From Planctomycetaceae bacterium (lineage in GTDB: Bacteria > Planctomycetota > Planctomycetia > Planctomycetales > Planctomycetaceae), in NCBI GenBank assembly GCA_900299185.1, contig OMIV01000344.1, positions 1 through 64,000 of the forward strand: a DNA stretch of 64,000 nucleotides, given 5' to 3'. This document shows positions 16,148 through 25,619 of this stretch, in pieces. Under the pieces are notes generated by a model that worked only from the letters and a program-made list of their open reading frames with translations, did no database searches and was not told the origin of the DNA. Numbering within the stretch: the first letter of the stretch is position 1; the number at the start of each line of letters is the position of its first letter. A program made the translations under genes and the position numbers.

Positions 16148-19100
16148 CTAAGCTCGGACTTTTTCCCATTGCTTGTCGAGGCGTGTTTCGGAGATAGGAA
16201 GTGCGGTGCGGAGCTCCTGTGCGAATAGCGAGACTCTCAATTCCTCAAGCATCCAGCGGTAGAGGTCGAGTTCAGGATCAAATAATTCTCGCGCGGCATG
16301 TTCGGCGGAACGCGATTGAAATCGTGATACGCAGCGCTGCACGATTTCATGAGAAGCTCGATCACGAGGAACGCCGTTTGAGGTCAACTTCTTGATGCGT
16401 CGCAAGATTGCATCCATATACCTCGCGTACTGCTGCAACCACACCCAGGGCGTGCGAGTCAGAAACTTAGGGCCAGATAACCCACCAAGCTGCGCTTTCA
16501 CGTCTGCAACGGCATAGGCCATTAATGGAGACTTCGTGGCATTGAGACACGCTCGGACATCTGCGTAGTTGGTGAAGAATGGTCGTAGCACTGCAATGAT
16601 ATCTTGGGTGGCTTCACCCAAATTGCCGCGAGCCGTTTGTAGTCGAGCTTTGAAGTCGGCTTCTGTTCGAGGATAGGCGCCTCGCTCGGGGAAAAAGGCA
16701 CGATCCACAACAAGGTCCATCAAGTCCTGCTGAAAAGTCCCCGTGCATCCCAGGGCAGCGCTCCATAGCGTCCATTGGTTGAGATCAGGCAAGTTGTCGA
16801 GCTGATACTTCAAGGGCTTTCGGAGTGAGAGCGCGGCAAGACGTCGTAATCCGGCGCGTGTTTCTAGGGCAGCCTTTGTAGGAGTATCGATAAGCCTCAT
16901 GGCAACGGTATCACCCTGATCGATGAGCGACGGGTAGCCAATCAACTGCACGCCACCGCTGCTAAAGGAGACCTGCGCGGGTAACTCGCCGAAGTTCCAT
17001 TCGGTCAGTTTGTCTCGGCTCCATTGCTGACTTCCGGCCTTCTTAAAGCTCGCAGCGGCGATGCCACCAAGCTGCTTATGCAAATCGAGCAAGTTCCGTC
17101 CGGCAGCCAGTTGCTCGCCTTTATCGTCGATGACTTTGACATTCATGCGCAGATGGTTGGGCAAACCATCCAAATTGAAATCGGCAGCTCGCACCGAGAC
17201 CCGCCCCTGCTCTGACAGGAGCTTCGCAACTTGCTCCTCGAAATCTCCATCGCCGAACTTCAGTTTCGAGAGCACAACTTTCGCGGTCTCATTCGCAGGC
17301 ACGAACATTCGTCGCGTCTCTTTTGGCAGCGATTTAATCAACGCGATGACTTTCTCTTCGAGCAGTCCTGGAACAAGCCACCCCAGCCGAGCTTGCGAAA
17401 CCTGATTCAAGGCTTCTTTGGGAACAGACAAGGTGATGCCGTCTTCGTCTTTACCGGGTTCGAGGTGATATTCGAGCGGCAGGCTCAGATGCTCGACAGC
17501 AATGCGGTCTGGAAACTCCAAGTTGGTGACGTCTCGCGCGCCTTCGCGCCGCAAGTCGTCCTTTGACATGTGCAGGATCTTTGAATGCTGTCGATCGACG
17601 ATCTTCAGCCACTTACGAAGGCGAAAGCCATCACTCACGTCGGGCGGAATGCGTTTGTCATAGAAGGCGATTCGGACATCGTCATCAACGAGTAAATCAC
17701 TTCGCCGCGTACGGACCTGCAAGGCTTCCAGCTCGTCGATCAACGCTTTGTTGTGGAGGAAGAACGACAGGTCCAAGTCCCAGTTTCCGCCTACAAGCCC
17801 TTGCTCGATCATCATCTTGCGACACAACGCCGGATCGATGCGTGAGTAGTTCACGCGTCTCCTTTGCACGATCGAGAGACCGAACAGCGAGACTCGTTCA
17901 AAGGCCATCGTGCCGCCGTTCTGCGGATCCCATTCGGGGTCGCTGTAGGTTCGCTTGAGAAGATGCCCCGCGAGCGGCTCAATCCAATCAGGATTAATTC
18001 GAGCAGCACAGCGAAGATACCGCCGCGTGGTCTCAACCAGTTCTGCCGCGACGATCCACTTGGGCTTCTTGCCAACCAGCCCTGAACCAGGCCAAAGCAG
18101 CAACCGCTGATTACCGGAGGCAAGGAAATCGCCACTTTCAGTCAGCATGGCAATGTTGCCAATGAAACCCGTCAGCAAGGCGCGATGAATCGAAGCTGCG
18201 TCATCACGTCGCTTATGCAGTTTGAAGCCAGCCTCTTCCACCAGTTGCGAAAGCTGATGATGCACGTCGACCCATTCGCGCAGCCGGTTATAGGACAGGA
18301 AGTTTTGTTGGCAGGCTTTGCGAAGTTGCGATCTCGACAACGTCTGAGAGAGGTGATGGAAGAAGTCCCACAGTTTCAGATAGCTCAAGAAGTCCGAGTC
18401 TTCGTGTTTGAATTGCTGATGCGCTTGGTCGGCGGCTTGTTGATGTTCGACCGGGCGGTCGCGCGGATCCTGCATCTCAAGAGCAGAAGCGATGATGAGT
18501 GCTTCGGTCTGACAGTTCTCATCATGAGCCGCCAGGATGATGCGACCCACGCGTGGATCAACAGGCAGTCGTGAAAGCTTCTCGCCGATGGGGGTCAGCT
18601 CGTTGCGTTCATCGAGGGCTCCGAGTTCAAACAACGTGCGATAGCCGTCGATGATCGTGCCGGTCTTCGGCGGTTCGAGAAACGGAAACTCTTCGATCTT
18701 GCCGAGACGCAGAGACTTAGTTTGCAGGATGACCGATGCCAGATCGGTCCGTTGAATCTCTGGCGGCGTGAACGGCTCGCGGGTTTTGAAGTCGTCCTCG
18801 GAATACAGCCGAATGCAAACACCGGGACCAATACGACCGCAACGGCCTGCTCGTTGATTGGCAGACGCTTGCGAAATGGGTTCAACCGGCAAGCGCTGCA
18901 TTCGCGAGCGAGCCGAGTACCGGCTGATGCGCGCCGTACCTGAGTCGATTACATAACGAATGCCGGGCACTGTCAGCGACGACTCGGCCACGTTGGTTGC
19001 GATGACGATGCGGCGGTGCGAATGAGCTTCGAAGATGCGTTGCTGATCTTTGTCGGAGAGTCGCGCGTAGAGCGGCAGGATTTCGGTCGTGCGTCCTTTG

Positions 19101-20158
19101 TTGCGGTCCGGCATTAAGCGACCGCGCAGCGACTTCGCGGTTTCGAGGATGTCGCGCTCGGTCGGCATGAAGATCAAGATGTCGCCGTGTTCGAGTCGCA
19201 TTAGCTCGTCGACCGCATCCAGTATCGATCGTTGAATGTCGGGTTCGGAACGCCGGGCTCCCGGACGAGCAAGCCGTTGTTGCCGAGGCGTCGGCTCGGC
19301 ACCGTCTTCGATGTCTTCTTCTTCGACATCGCCATCATCGATCAACGGTCGATAGCGAACTTCAACAGGATACGTTCGACCGGCGACTTCGATGACGGGA
19401 GCTGGTCGTTCGGGAGTTCCAAAGTGCTCGGAAAACCTGGCGGCGTCGATCGTTGCCGAAGTGATGATGACTTTCAGATCGGGCCGCTTCGGCAAGAGCT
19501 GCTTCAAACGTCCGAGCAAGAAGTCGATATTGAGCGACCGCTCATGCGCTTCGTCGATGATGATCGTGTCGTACTGATCGAAGAACCGATCATTCTGCGA
19601 CTCGGCCAACAAGATGCCGTCGGTCATCAGCTTGATGTAGGTCTGCGAAGACGTCGCGTCCGTAAATCGCACCTTGAAGCCGACAGCGTCGCCGACACGC
19701 GAATTCAATTCTGCGGCAATGCGATTGGCGACACTGCGAGCGGCAATACGTCGCGGCTGAGTATGCCCAATGAGTCCGTCAATTCCGCGTCCCAGTTCGA
19801 GGCAGATCAACGGCAACTGAGTCGACTTACCAGAGCCCGTTTCGCCGCAGAGGATGACCACTTGATGCTGTTTAATGGCCGCCGCGATCTCTTCGTGCCG
19901 CACAGCGATGGGCAGCTCGGCATTGAGCGTCACTTTCGGTCGCGCATCGATTCTCTTCTGGCGAGTGGCAATCGAAGACTCGAGCGCTGACTGAAACTGC
20001 TTCAGGTTCCGAGCGAAGTGCGGATTGCCCTGTTGCTGACGTTCCAGTTGTTCCAGAGACCGTCGCAGGCGGAAGCGATCGGCCTGCATGGCCATCGAGA
20101 TTTGGCGGCGAAGGTCACGAAAGTTTGGCAAGTCAGGCGCTGCGGCGTCTGGTTTCAC
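16148..20158 (-). CDS. hrpA: ATP-dependent RNA helicase HrpA
   Basis: This 1336-residue DEAH-box helicase has the length and layout of bacterial HrpA, which works on structured mRNA and rescues stalled ribosomes. Motif I GETGSGKST lies near residue 105, followed by motif Ia TQPRRIAA, motif II DEAH (about 202), and motif III SAT (about 234). Motif V is seen as ATNVAESSLTVPGI and motif VI as QRAGRCGRIGPG. The central part carries the HrpA-specific helicase-associated and OB-fold regions, and the long C-terminal DUF3418 part (from LPAQVSFSSGGVQLIGYPSL to the end) distinguishes HrpA from HrpB. It stands alone, transcribed toward the G-poor region. No truncation or motif loss is visible. Confidence 0.96.
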   Translation of the reverse strand: MKPDAAAPDLPNFRDLRRQISMAMQADRFRLRRSLEQLERQQQGNPHFARNLKQFQSALESSIATRQKRIDARPKVTLNAELPIAVRHEEIAAAIKQHQVVILCGETGSGKSTQLPLICLELGRGIDGLIGHTQPRRIAARSVANRIAAELNSRVGDAVGFKVRFTDATSSQTYIKLMTDGILLAESQNDRFFDQYDTIIIDEAHERSLNIDFLLGRLKQLLPKRPDLKVIITSATIDAARFSEHFGTPERPAPVIEVAGRTYPVEVRYRPLIDDGDVEEEDIEDGAEPTPRQQRLARPGARRSEPDIQRSILDAVDELMRLEHGDILIFMPTERDILETAKSLRGRLMPDRNKGRTTEILPLYARLSDKDQQRIFEAHSHRRIVIATNVAESSLTVPGIRYVIDSGTARISRYSARSRMQRLPVEPISQASANQRAGRCGRIGPGVCIRLYSEDDFKTREPFTPPEIQRTDLASVILQTKSLRLGKIEEFPFLEPPKTGTIIDGYRTLFELGALDERNELTPIGEKLSRLPVDPRVGRIILAAHDENCQTEALIIASALEMQDPRDRPVEHQQAADQAHQQFKHEDSDFLSYLKLWDFFHHLSQTLSRSQLRKACQQNFLSYNRLREWVDVHHQLSQLVEEAGFKLHKRRDDAASIHRALLTGFIGNIAMLTESGDFLASGNQRLLLWPGSGLVGKKPKWIVAAELVETTRRYLRCAARINPDWIEPLAGHLLKRTYSDPEWDPQNGGTMAFERVSLFGLSIVQRRRVNYSRIDPALCRKMMIEQGLVGGNWDLDLSFFLHNKALIDELEALQVRTRRSDLLVDDDVRIAFYDKRIPPDVSDGFRLRKWLKIVDRQHSKILHMSKDDLRREGARDVTNLEFPDRIAVEHLSLPLEYHLEPGKDEDGITLSVPKEALNQVSQARLGWLVPGLLEEKVIALIKSLPKETRRMFVPANETAKVVLSKLKFGDGDFEEQVAKLLSEQGRVSVRAADFNLDGLPNHLRMNVKVIDDKGEQLAAGRNLLDLHKQLGGIAAASFKKAGSQQWSRDKLTEWNFGELPAQVSFSSGGVQLIGYPSLIDQGDTVAMRLIDTPTKAALETRAGLRRLAALSLRKPLKYQLDNLPDLNQWTLWSAALGCTGTFQQDLMDLVVDRAFFPERGAYPRTEADFKARLQTARGNLGEATQDIIAVLRPFFTNYADVRACLNATKSPLMAYAVADVKAQLGGLSGPKFLTRTPWVWLQQYARYMDAILRRIKKLTSNGVPRDRASHEIVQRCVSRFQSRSAEHAARELFDPELDLYRWMLEELRVSLFAQELRTALPISETRLDKQWEKVRA

Positions 20159-20657
20159 GGCAATCTACAGGCAAGAGGATTAAGGCAGAGACTCAACAAC
20201 TTCAGAGTGTGTTGGCTAAGTCTTTGAGACAGCGATGGCGAGAACGTGATCGTTCTCTGCCCTCTCAGGTAAGTTCAGCGAATCGGAGTCGAGAAAGCAG
20301 GACGCACGGACAACATCAAACACCCCTGGGTATCGCAACAAATCGCGACTTCGTGCAGTCCGCTGAGGCACTCGTCCTCGGAAGTCGCCCTGTGTGTACT
20401 CGACACAACAGCGAGCCACTCGAACTCTATCGAACTGTTTGTCGAACCGGACTGGGGTCCGAAATCAGGCTGTCGACCGCCTTTTGACCATGAAAGAACG
20501 GGGAGAATAGTTCTTGCTCCCGTGAATGCACGAGACGTCGTTCTTGTGCCTAACACTAGGGGGCATCGAGACGTAACATGCTCTGTCCCGGCGGGAATTT
20601 TTTGTCGTTTGAGCCCGCTTAAGAATGACGTCCTGAGATGATTCGAGGAGCTTCGAG
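20159..20657. other. Intergenic region between divergent genes
   Basis: About 500 nt between hrpA and the DUF1573 gene. Short frames on both strands look like chance. A small GC hairpin followed by ATTTTTT lies near 20588-20603 and could be a weak terminator. Promoters for both genes are expected, but I cannot name sites. Confidence 0.35.
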
Positions 20658-21860
20658 ATGCGACCAATGGCCGTGTTGGTGTCGGTACTGACGCTAATCG
20701 CCACTATGGCTGGAATTGTCTGGCTTGGCCGAGGTGCAGGACCTCAAGAAGTCGTCAGGCCGCCGGTGCCGAAGGTTGAAGATGGGAAGCCGCAGCCGAG
20801 CGAAAACGGTCCGCATCCCGTAGCCGTGATCCCCGAGACGACCTTCGACTTCGGCGTGATGATGCATCGCACAAAGGGCTCACACACGTTTGTTGTGAAG
20901 AACGAAGGCACGGTGCCACTGAAGCTGGCGACCGGACGCACAACTTGCCAATGCACGATCGGAAAGCTCGGTGACGAAACTGTTCCGCCGGGCGGAGAAA
21001 CGACGATCGAACTGAATTGGGAAATCAAAGCCAAGAATCCACGCTTCCAACACGAAGCCACCATCCACACCGACGACCCGAAGAACGTCACATTCCAATT
21101 GATCGTGAAGGGACTGGTGGGCATGGATCTCATTCACATGCCCGAAGATCTTAGCTTCAACTCGATGTCCGATATCGTTCCATCTACCGGAACAATTTAT
21201 ATCGCATCGAGCAACGCGACCGAGTTCAAGATCACTAAGGTTGAATCGTCGAGCGAGTACGTAACGGCGAAAGTCTCGCCGCTGACGGCCGAACGTAAAA
21301 CTGAGTTCGTGCGGACGATGATCATCAAGCATCCTGAATTCAAAGACAGCGAAGCCAAGATGGATCAACTGGTGAAGCAGGCTTACGAAGTGGAAGTGAT
21401 CGCTCGCGGCAAGAAGGAACAAGGCCCGTTTAATGAGTCGATCACCATTCACACGGACATCCCAGACACAACCCCGATTCAGATACCGCTACGGGGCGAC
21501 AACCCCGGCGCTTTCCAATTCTTCCCGCAAGGAGGAGTGCGTTGGGCTCCCAAAGAAATGTTGTGCGATTTGGGAGAGTTTGACGGCGCGACGGGCAAGA
21601 AGGCGAGCCTCAACGTGTTCGCTCGCGGACTTGAAGGACAACAATTCGAACTTACTCCTGGCGAGTGCGACGTTCCCTTGCTGAAGGTCACTGCGACACC
21701 TGATCCCGCAGTGAAGAACGCTTGCAGACTGAACTTGGAATTCGCACCGGGAACACCGACTTTGATTCGCACGCCTGACGCTCCTGCTACCGTCGTGATA
21801 AAGTCGAACCATCCGAGAACGGAGTCCTTGACATTGAAAATTATCTTTAGCGCGAAGTAA
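20658..21860 (+). CDS. DUF1573 domain membrane-anchored protein
   Basis: This 400-residue protein begins with a signal anchor (VLVSVLTLIATMAGIVWLG) after ATG 20658 and a GAGGAG ribosome-binding site. A DUF1573 domain of immunoglobulin-like ASPM/SPD-2 fold follows at about residues 55-155 with the marker segment FDFGVM.HRTKGSHTFVVKNEGTVPL and the conserved TTCQCT cysteine pair. The remainder looks like further immunoglobulin-like modules, each ending with the pattern IHTD.P..TP. The function of DUF1573 proteins is not known; in planctomycetes they often sit beside c-type cytochrome genes. The next gene, a tetraheme cytochrome, follows after 11 bases, so the two are one operon. Confidence 0.85.
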   Translation: MRPMAVLVSVLTLIATMAGIVWLGRGAGPQEVVRPPVPKVEDGKPQPSENGPHPVAVIPETTFDFGVMMHRTKGSHTFVVKNEGTVPLKLATGRTTCQCTIGKLGDETVPPGGETTIELNWEIKAKNPRFQHEATIHTDDPKNVTFQLIVKGLVGMDLIHMPEDLSFNSMSDIVPSTGTIYIASSNATEFKITKVESSSEYVTAKVSPLTAERKTEFVRTMIIKHPEFKDSEAKMDQLVKQAYEVEVIARGKKEQGPFNESITIHTDIPDTTPIQIPLRGDNPGAFQFFPQGGVRWAPKEMLCDLGEFDGATGKKASLNVFARGLEGQQFELTPGECDVPLLKVTATPDPAVKNACRLNLEFAPGTPTLIRTPDAPATVVIKSNHPRTESLTLKIIFSAK

Positions 21861-21871
21861 CGGAGTCGTTG

Positions 21872-23434
21872 ATGAAAGTCCGCAAGATGTGGTTGGAAAG
21901 CGGCTGCAGAGCCATGCTGATGTGTTGCTTCGCGCTCGCCGCCTGCTGTCTCGCTGGCTGCCAAAAGGCAACATCCCCCGAGCAGCCCGCCTCATCCGAC
22001 AAGCCCAAGGTGGAAGTGATCTCGGCCACCAAAGATCCCAACAGCATCTTTACCAAAGCGGGCTTCAAAGACTGGCCCAAACCTGCGGCAGTGCTGGCCC
22101 TCACTGGCGAAATGCATGGCTACATTGAGCCTTGTGGTTGCTCGGATCCGCAGTTTGGTGGTATCGCTCATCGCGCCAGTTTGTTCAATCAACTCCGAGA
22201 GAAAGAGTGGCCGCTGGCGGCCTTTGATCTCGGAGGCACGCTGAAGAACTCTCGCCGACAAAGCGAATTCAAGTTTCAAGCACTGCTGGCCGCGCTCCGC
22301 GATATGAAATACAGCGGCCTACAAATTGGTGTGGAAGAATTGCGACTCGGTGCTGCGTTCCTTGTCTCTCAAGACGTGCCGCCGGATGACGACAAACCTA
22401 ATGAAGGTCTCCGCATCCTGGGGGCGAACATTGTCTTGTTTGGTTCGGCGGACTTGCCGATTCCCGTTCGCCATCAAGTGATCCCTGTCGGCGACATCAA
22501 GGTCGGAGTGACGGGCGTCTTTGGCGACTCGATGAAAGAGAAACTCGGTACTGTCGATGCTGGCGAAGTGGCCTTCACTGATCCGGTTGCCGCCATTCAA
22601 AAAGCCTTAACCGCTATCGACGAACAGAAGCCTGAATTGCGAGTGCTCATCAGTCATGGAACGCTCGAAGAGTCCCGCAAGCTGGCCGAGAAGTTTCCGG
22701 CATTCAACTTGGTGATCTCGACCGACATCGTCGAAGAACCAACGACCGAAAACCCCGAACAACTCGGCAACACATTGCTCGTAAAGACCGGTCACAAAGG
22801 CAAGTTTGTGGCGGTCATTGGCTACTACCCTGACGAGCCCAAGCAAAAGTACCGCTTCGACCTGGTGAAGCTCGACGGCGAGCGTTTCAAGAACGACGCC
22901 AAGATGGTTGCTCACATGCAGTTCTATCAGGACCTGCTGAAGGACTCGAAGTTGGCCGAGCAAGAATTGCCCATCAAGCACAGCAGTGGCGACAAGTTTG
23001 TCGGAGCTGAAAAGTGTGGCGAGTGTCACACGAAGGCTCTCGCGAAGTGGAACGAGAGCAAGCACTCGCACGCGTTCGAAAGCCTGAAGACCGGACGCTT
23101 GGGTATTTCGCGAATCTACGACCCCGAGTGCATTTGTTGTCACACCGTTGGTTGGAGTGCTCCTGACGTCCTGCGTTACGACGGAGGTTTCGTGAACGCT
23201 GAGAAGACGGCGCATCTCAAAGGTGTGCAATGTGAAAACTGCCACGGCCCCGGCAGCAAGCACATTGAATTGATCGAGCAAGACAAGAAGGACGAGGCCA
23301 ACAAGCTGATGCGCGTCAGCGTTGATCAAGCCCGCAAGAAGTTCTTGTGCGAGTCTTGCCACGATCTGGATAACAGCCCCGCTTTCAAGTTCGACGATTA
23401 CTGGCCGAAGATTGCTCATCCCGGCAAGGACTAG
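21872..23434 (+). CDS. Lipoprotein with metallophosphatase-like and tetraheme domains
   Basis: This 520-residue protein begins with a lipoprotein signal (ALAACCLAGC, lipobox LAGC), placing it on the outer face of a membrane. Residues about 70-350 resemble the metallophosphatase part of 5'-nucleotidase (UshA-type) proteins, with the segment TGEMHGYIEPCGCSDPQFGGIAHR; the classical metal ligands are partly replaced, so activity is uncertain. The C-terminal part has four heme-binding motifs, CGECH (about 381), CICCH (419), CENCH (453) and CESCH (492), spaced as in cytochrome c554-like multiheme proteins. It follows the DUF1573 gene in an operon. The Nramp-like gene starts 68 bases later. A likely role is extracytoplasmic electron transfer. 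Confidence 0.88.
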   Translation: MKVRKMWLESGCRAMLMCCFALAACCLAGCQKATSPEQPASSDKPKVEVISATKDPNSIFTKAGFKDWPKPAAVLALTGEMHGYIEPCGCSDPQFGGIAHRASLFNQLREKEWPLAAFDLGGTLKNSRRQSEFKFQALLAALRDMKYSGLQIGVEELRLGAAFLVSQDVPPDDDKPNEGLRILGANIVLFGSADLPIPVRHQVIPVGDIKVGVTGVFGDSMKEKLGTVDAGEVAFTDPVAAIQKALTAIDEQKPELRVLISHGTLEESRKLAEKFPAFNLVISTDIVEEPTTENPEQLGNTLLVKTGHKGKFVAVIGYYPDEPKQKYRFDLVKLDGERFKNDAKMVAHMQFYQDLLKDSKLAEQELPIKHSSGDKFVGAEKCGECHTKALAKWNESKHSHAFESLKTGRLGISRIYDPECICCHTVGWSAPDVLRYDGGFVNAEKTAHLKGVQCENCHGPGSKHIELIEQDKKDEANKLMRVSVDQARKKFLCESCHDLDNSPAFKFDDYWPKIAHPGKD

Positions 23435-23502
23435 TCGCAGCGTCAAACGCCGACTCGAATAACCTCACCACGCAACTCGTCATTCACCTTGATGGACTCA
23501 CC

Positions 23503-24996
23503 ATGAGCGAACCCGAAGCCTTCGATCCTTATGCGCTCCCGGCCGATGCCATCGCGGTTCCTCCAGAAAGCTTGTGGGATGCCCTTAAGAAGATTGGTCC
23601 CGGTATCGTCCTGACGGGCAGTATCGTGGGCTCGGGTGAGCTAATTCTTACAACCAAGCTGGGGGCTGAGTTCGGCTTCATCTTTCTGTGGTTGGTGCTC
23701 TTTAGCTGCTTCATCAAAGTCATCGTGCAAATTGAATTGGGGCGTTACGCCATCGCAGCGGGCAAACCAACTCTGGGCTTTCTGCACGAAATGCCTGGCC
23801 TTCGTTTCCTCGGAACAACCTGGCTGGTGTGGTGGTGGTTTGCGATGTTGCTGGCGACCGTCTTTCAGTTGGGAGCCATGTGCGGCGGCGTTGGGCAAGC
23901 ACTGAATCTCGCGTTTCCTGAAGTCTCAAAGTCTATCGCTGCCTCGTGCGGCGGTTGGATCGAATCGGTTCTGACCGCGCATCCCGAACACCCGTGGGCG
24001 GGACTGACAGCACTTGCCGCCGTCGCGCTGCTACTTAGTGGCGGCTATCAGCGTTTGGAGAAACTGACAACGGTGCTTGTTGTGGGAGTGACCGCGTTGA
24101 CGGTGCTTGGCGTCGTGATGTTGCCCAGTCCGCAATACTCGCTTCGAGCTGACGAACTTATCGATGGCATGACGTTTCGCGGCTTGATGTCGCTAGATAA
24201 CACGATGCTGATCGCCGCGGTTTCGGCGGCGTTTGGATGCTTCGGCATTACGGGCGTCGGTGCCTCCGAGCTTTACCAATATCCCTACTGGTGCTTGGAA
24301 AAGGGCTATGCCCGCTACGTCGGTAAGAGCAGCAACGACGACGTGTGGGAGTCGCGAGCACGAGGTTGGATTCGAGTTATGCGACTCGACGCCTGGGTCA
24401 GCATGATCGTCTTTACGGCTGCAACGCTCGCCTTCTATTTCATGGGAGCGATCGTGTTGCACCGCAACGGAGTCGTGCCGGAAGGCAAAGAGATGGTGGC
24501 CAAGTTAGCGACGATGTACTCCGAGACCTTTGGCAGTTGGACTCGATTTCCCTTCCTGATCGGTGTCTGGGCGGTGCTCTTCAAAACGTTGTATGTGTCG
24601 GCGGCGGCTCATAGTCGACTAACAACCGACCTCTTCATGCTGACGAAGTTCCTACCGACAGACTCCAGCACGAGAGCACGCAGCATCAAGCGGTTGTGCG
24701 TCTTCTATCCGCTGTTCGCCCTGTCGTTGTTCTTACTCTTCACAGAGCCAACGGGTATGGTTGTGTTTGGTGGCTTCATGCAGGCCGCGACGCTGCCGAT
24801 CATCACGGGAGCGACGCTCTACCTGCGTTACTTCCGCCTCGATCGCCGCCTACAGCCCTCAAAGTTCTGGGACGCGTGCTTATGGATCGCCTTCGTGAGC
24901 ATCACCTGCGTCGCGACTTACGCGATCTATCGCTGGGGCATCGACAAGCTGCTGCCCATCCTTAAGTCCCTAGCGTCGACCGCAGCACCAAAGTGA
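23503..24996 (+). CDS. Nramp-like divalent-metal transporter
   Basis: This 497-residue inner-membrane protein has about eleven hydrophobic helices and the overall Nramp (SLC11) pattern, beginning with LKKIGPGIVLTGSIVGSGELILTT for helix 1 and FGCFGITGVGASELYQYPYW around helix 6. Nramp transporters move Mn2+, Fe2+ or related ions with protons. The usual metal-binding DPGN of helix 1 reads TGSIVGSGE here, and no MPH motif is seen in helix 6, so the ion may differ (as in the Mg2+-type or other divergent members). It has an ATG start with no strong ribosome-binding site. It may be co-transcribed with the cytochrome gene 68 bases upstream. Confidence 0.82.
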   Translation: MSEPEAFDPYALPADAIAVPPESLWDALKKIGPGIVLTGSIVGSGELILTTKLGAEFGFIFLWLVLFSCFIKVIVQIELGRYAIAAGKPTLGFLHEMPGLRFLGTTWLVWWWFAMLLATVFQLGAMCGGVGQALNLAFPEVSKSIAASCGGWIESVLTAHPEHPWAGLTALAAVALLLSGGYQRLEKLTTVLVVGVTALTVLGVVMLPSPQYSLRADELIDGMTFRGLMSLDNTMLIAAVSAAFGCFGITGVGASELYQYPYWCLEKGYARYVGKSSNDDVWESRARGWIRVMRLDAWVSMIVFTAATLAFYFMGAIVLHRNGVVPEGKEMVAKLATMYSETFGSWTRFPFLIGVWAVLFKTLYVSAAAHSRLTTDLFMLTKFLPTDSSTRARSIKRLCVFYPLFALSLFLLFTEPTGMVVFGGFMQAATLPIITGATLYLRYFRLDRRLQPSKFWDACLWIAFVSITCVATYAIYRWGIDKLLPILKSLASTAAPK

Positions 24997-25028
24997 TCGC
25001 GCGCGAGTGGCGATGAGTCACTAGATAA

Positions 25029-25520
25029 CTAATCCAGTTCCAACACGGCTTCCTCACACGCCGGGTAGCGATCAGTTTCAGGACCCATCTCGTAGCGTTT
25101 GATGGTGAATCCGTTGCGAATGAGCACTCGAATGGACCGAACATTCTGACGGGCAACGCGTGCATGGAGTGGCCGCGTCGTGACTTCCTGAAGTAGCAAT
25201 GCCAGAGCTCGTGTCGCGATGCCACGGCCCCAGAATTCCTTCGCAATCCAATAACCAACGCAGCACTGGCCTTCAGCGACGAACGACGAAATGCAACCGA
25301 CTAGCACGTCGTCCGCCAAGACGGCTCGAGCCGTTACGGTCTCGTCCTTAAAGATTCTTGCCCAATGCTCTTCAAACGACTAGGCATCTCGTGGCTTAAC
25401 AACAGCCATTCGATGGGCATCAGGATCGAGTTCATTGCGATGCAGAGTCAGCAAGTCCTCTTTGATAACCGGACGCAGCCTGACGAACCGCGCGAATGCC
25501 GGATCTTGAATACCTGTCAT
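25029..25520 (-). pseudogene. GNAT acetyltransferase gene with in-frame TAG
   Basis: Read from ATG 25520, the frame is open to 25383, meets TAG at 25380-25382 (codon 47), and continues in the same frame to 25029. The whole reads as a RimJ/RimL-like GNAT acetyltransferase of 163 residues: LRPVIKEDLLTLHRNELDPDAHRMA before the stop, and SFEEHWARIFKD...VGYWIAKEFWGRGIATRALALLL after it, the latter being the acetyl-CoA binding motif. Only one stop breaks an otherwise intact gene; a CAG-to-TAG or GAG-to-TAG change is enough. A GATGAGG site precedes the start. It may be inactive, read through, or a base error. Confidence 0.75.
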
Positions 25521-25619
25521 TAAAGCCTCATCAGCGGTTCAGGTTGGCTTGCTGGCGAACCGCTCTGCGAGGGATCAAATCGCGTCGCATTCCACTGAGA
25601 TACGACTCAACTCCGGTAT

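Noticed and set aside
19232-19990. 252-codon + strand frame inside hrpA
   Set aside because: It is antisense to the conserved helicase motifs of hrpA and has no protein-like pattern.
20588-20603. Hairpin with T run as terminator
   Set aside because: The stem has four base pairs only and stands just before a gene start, so the role is doubtful.
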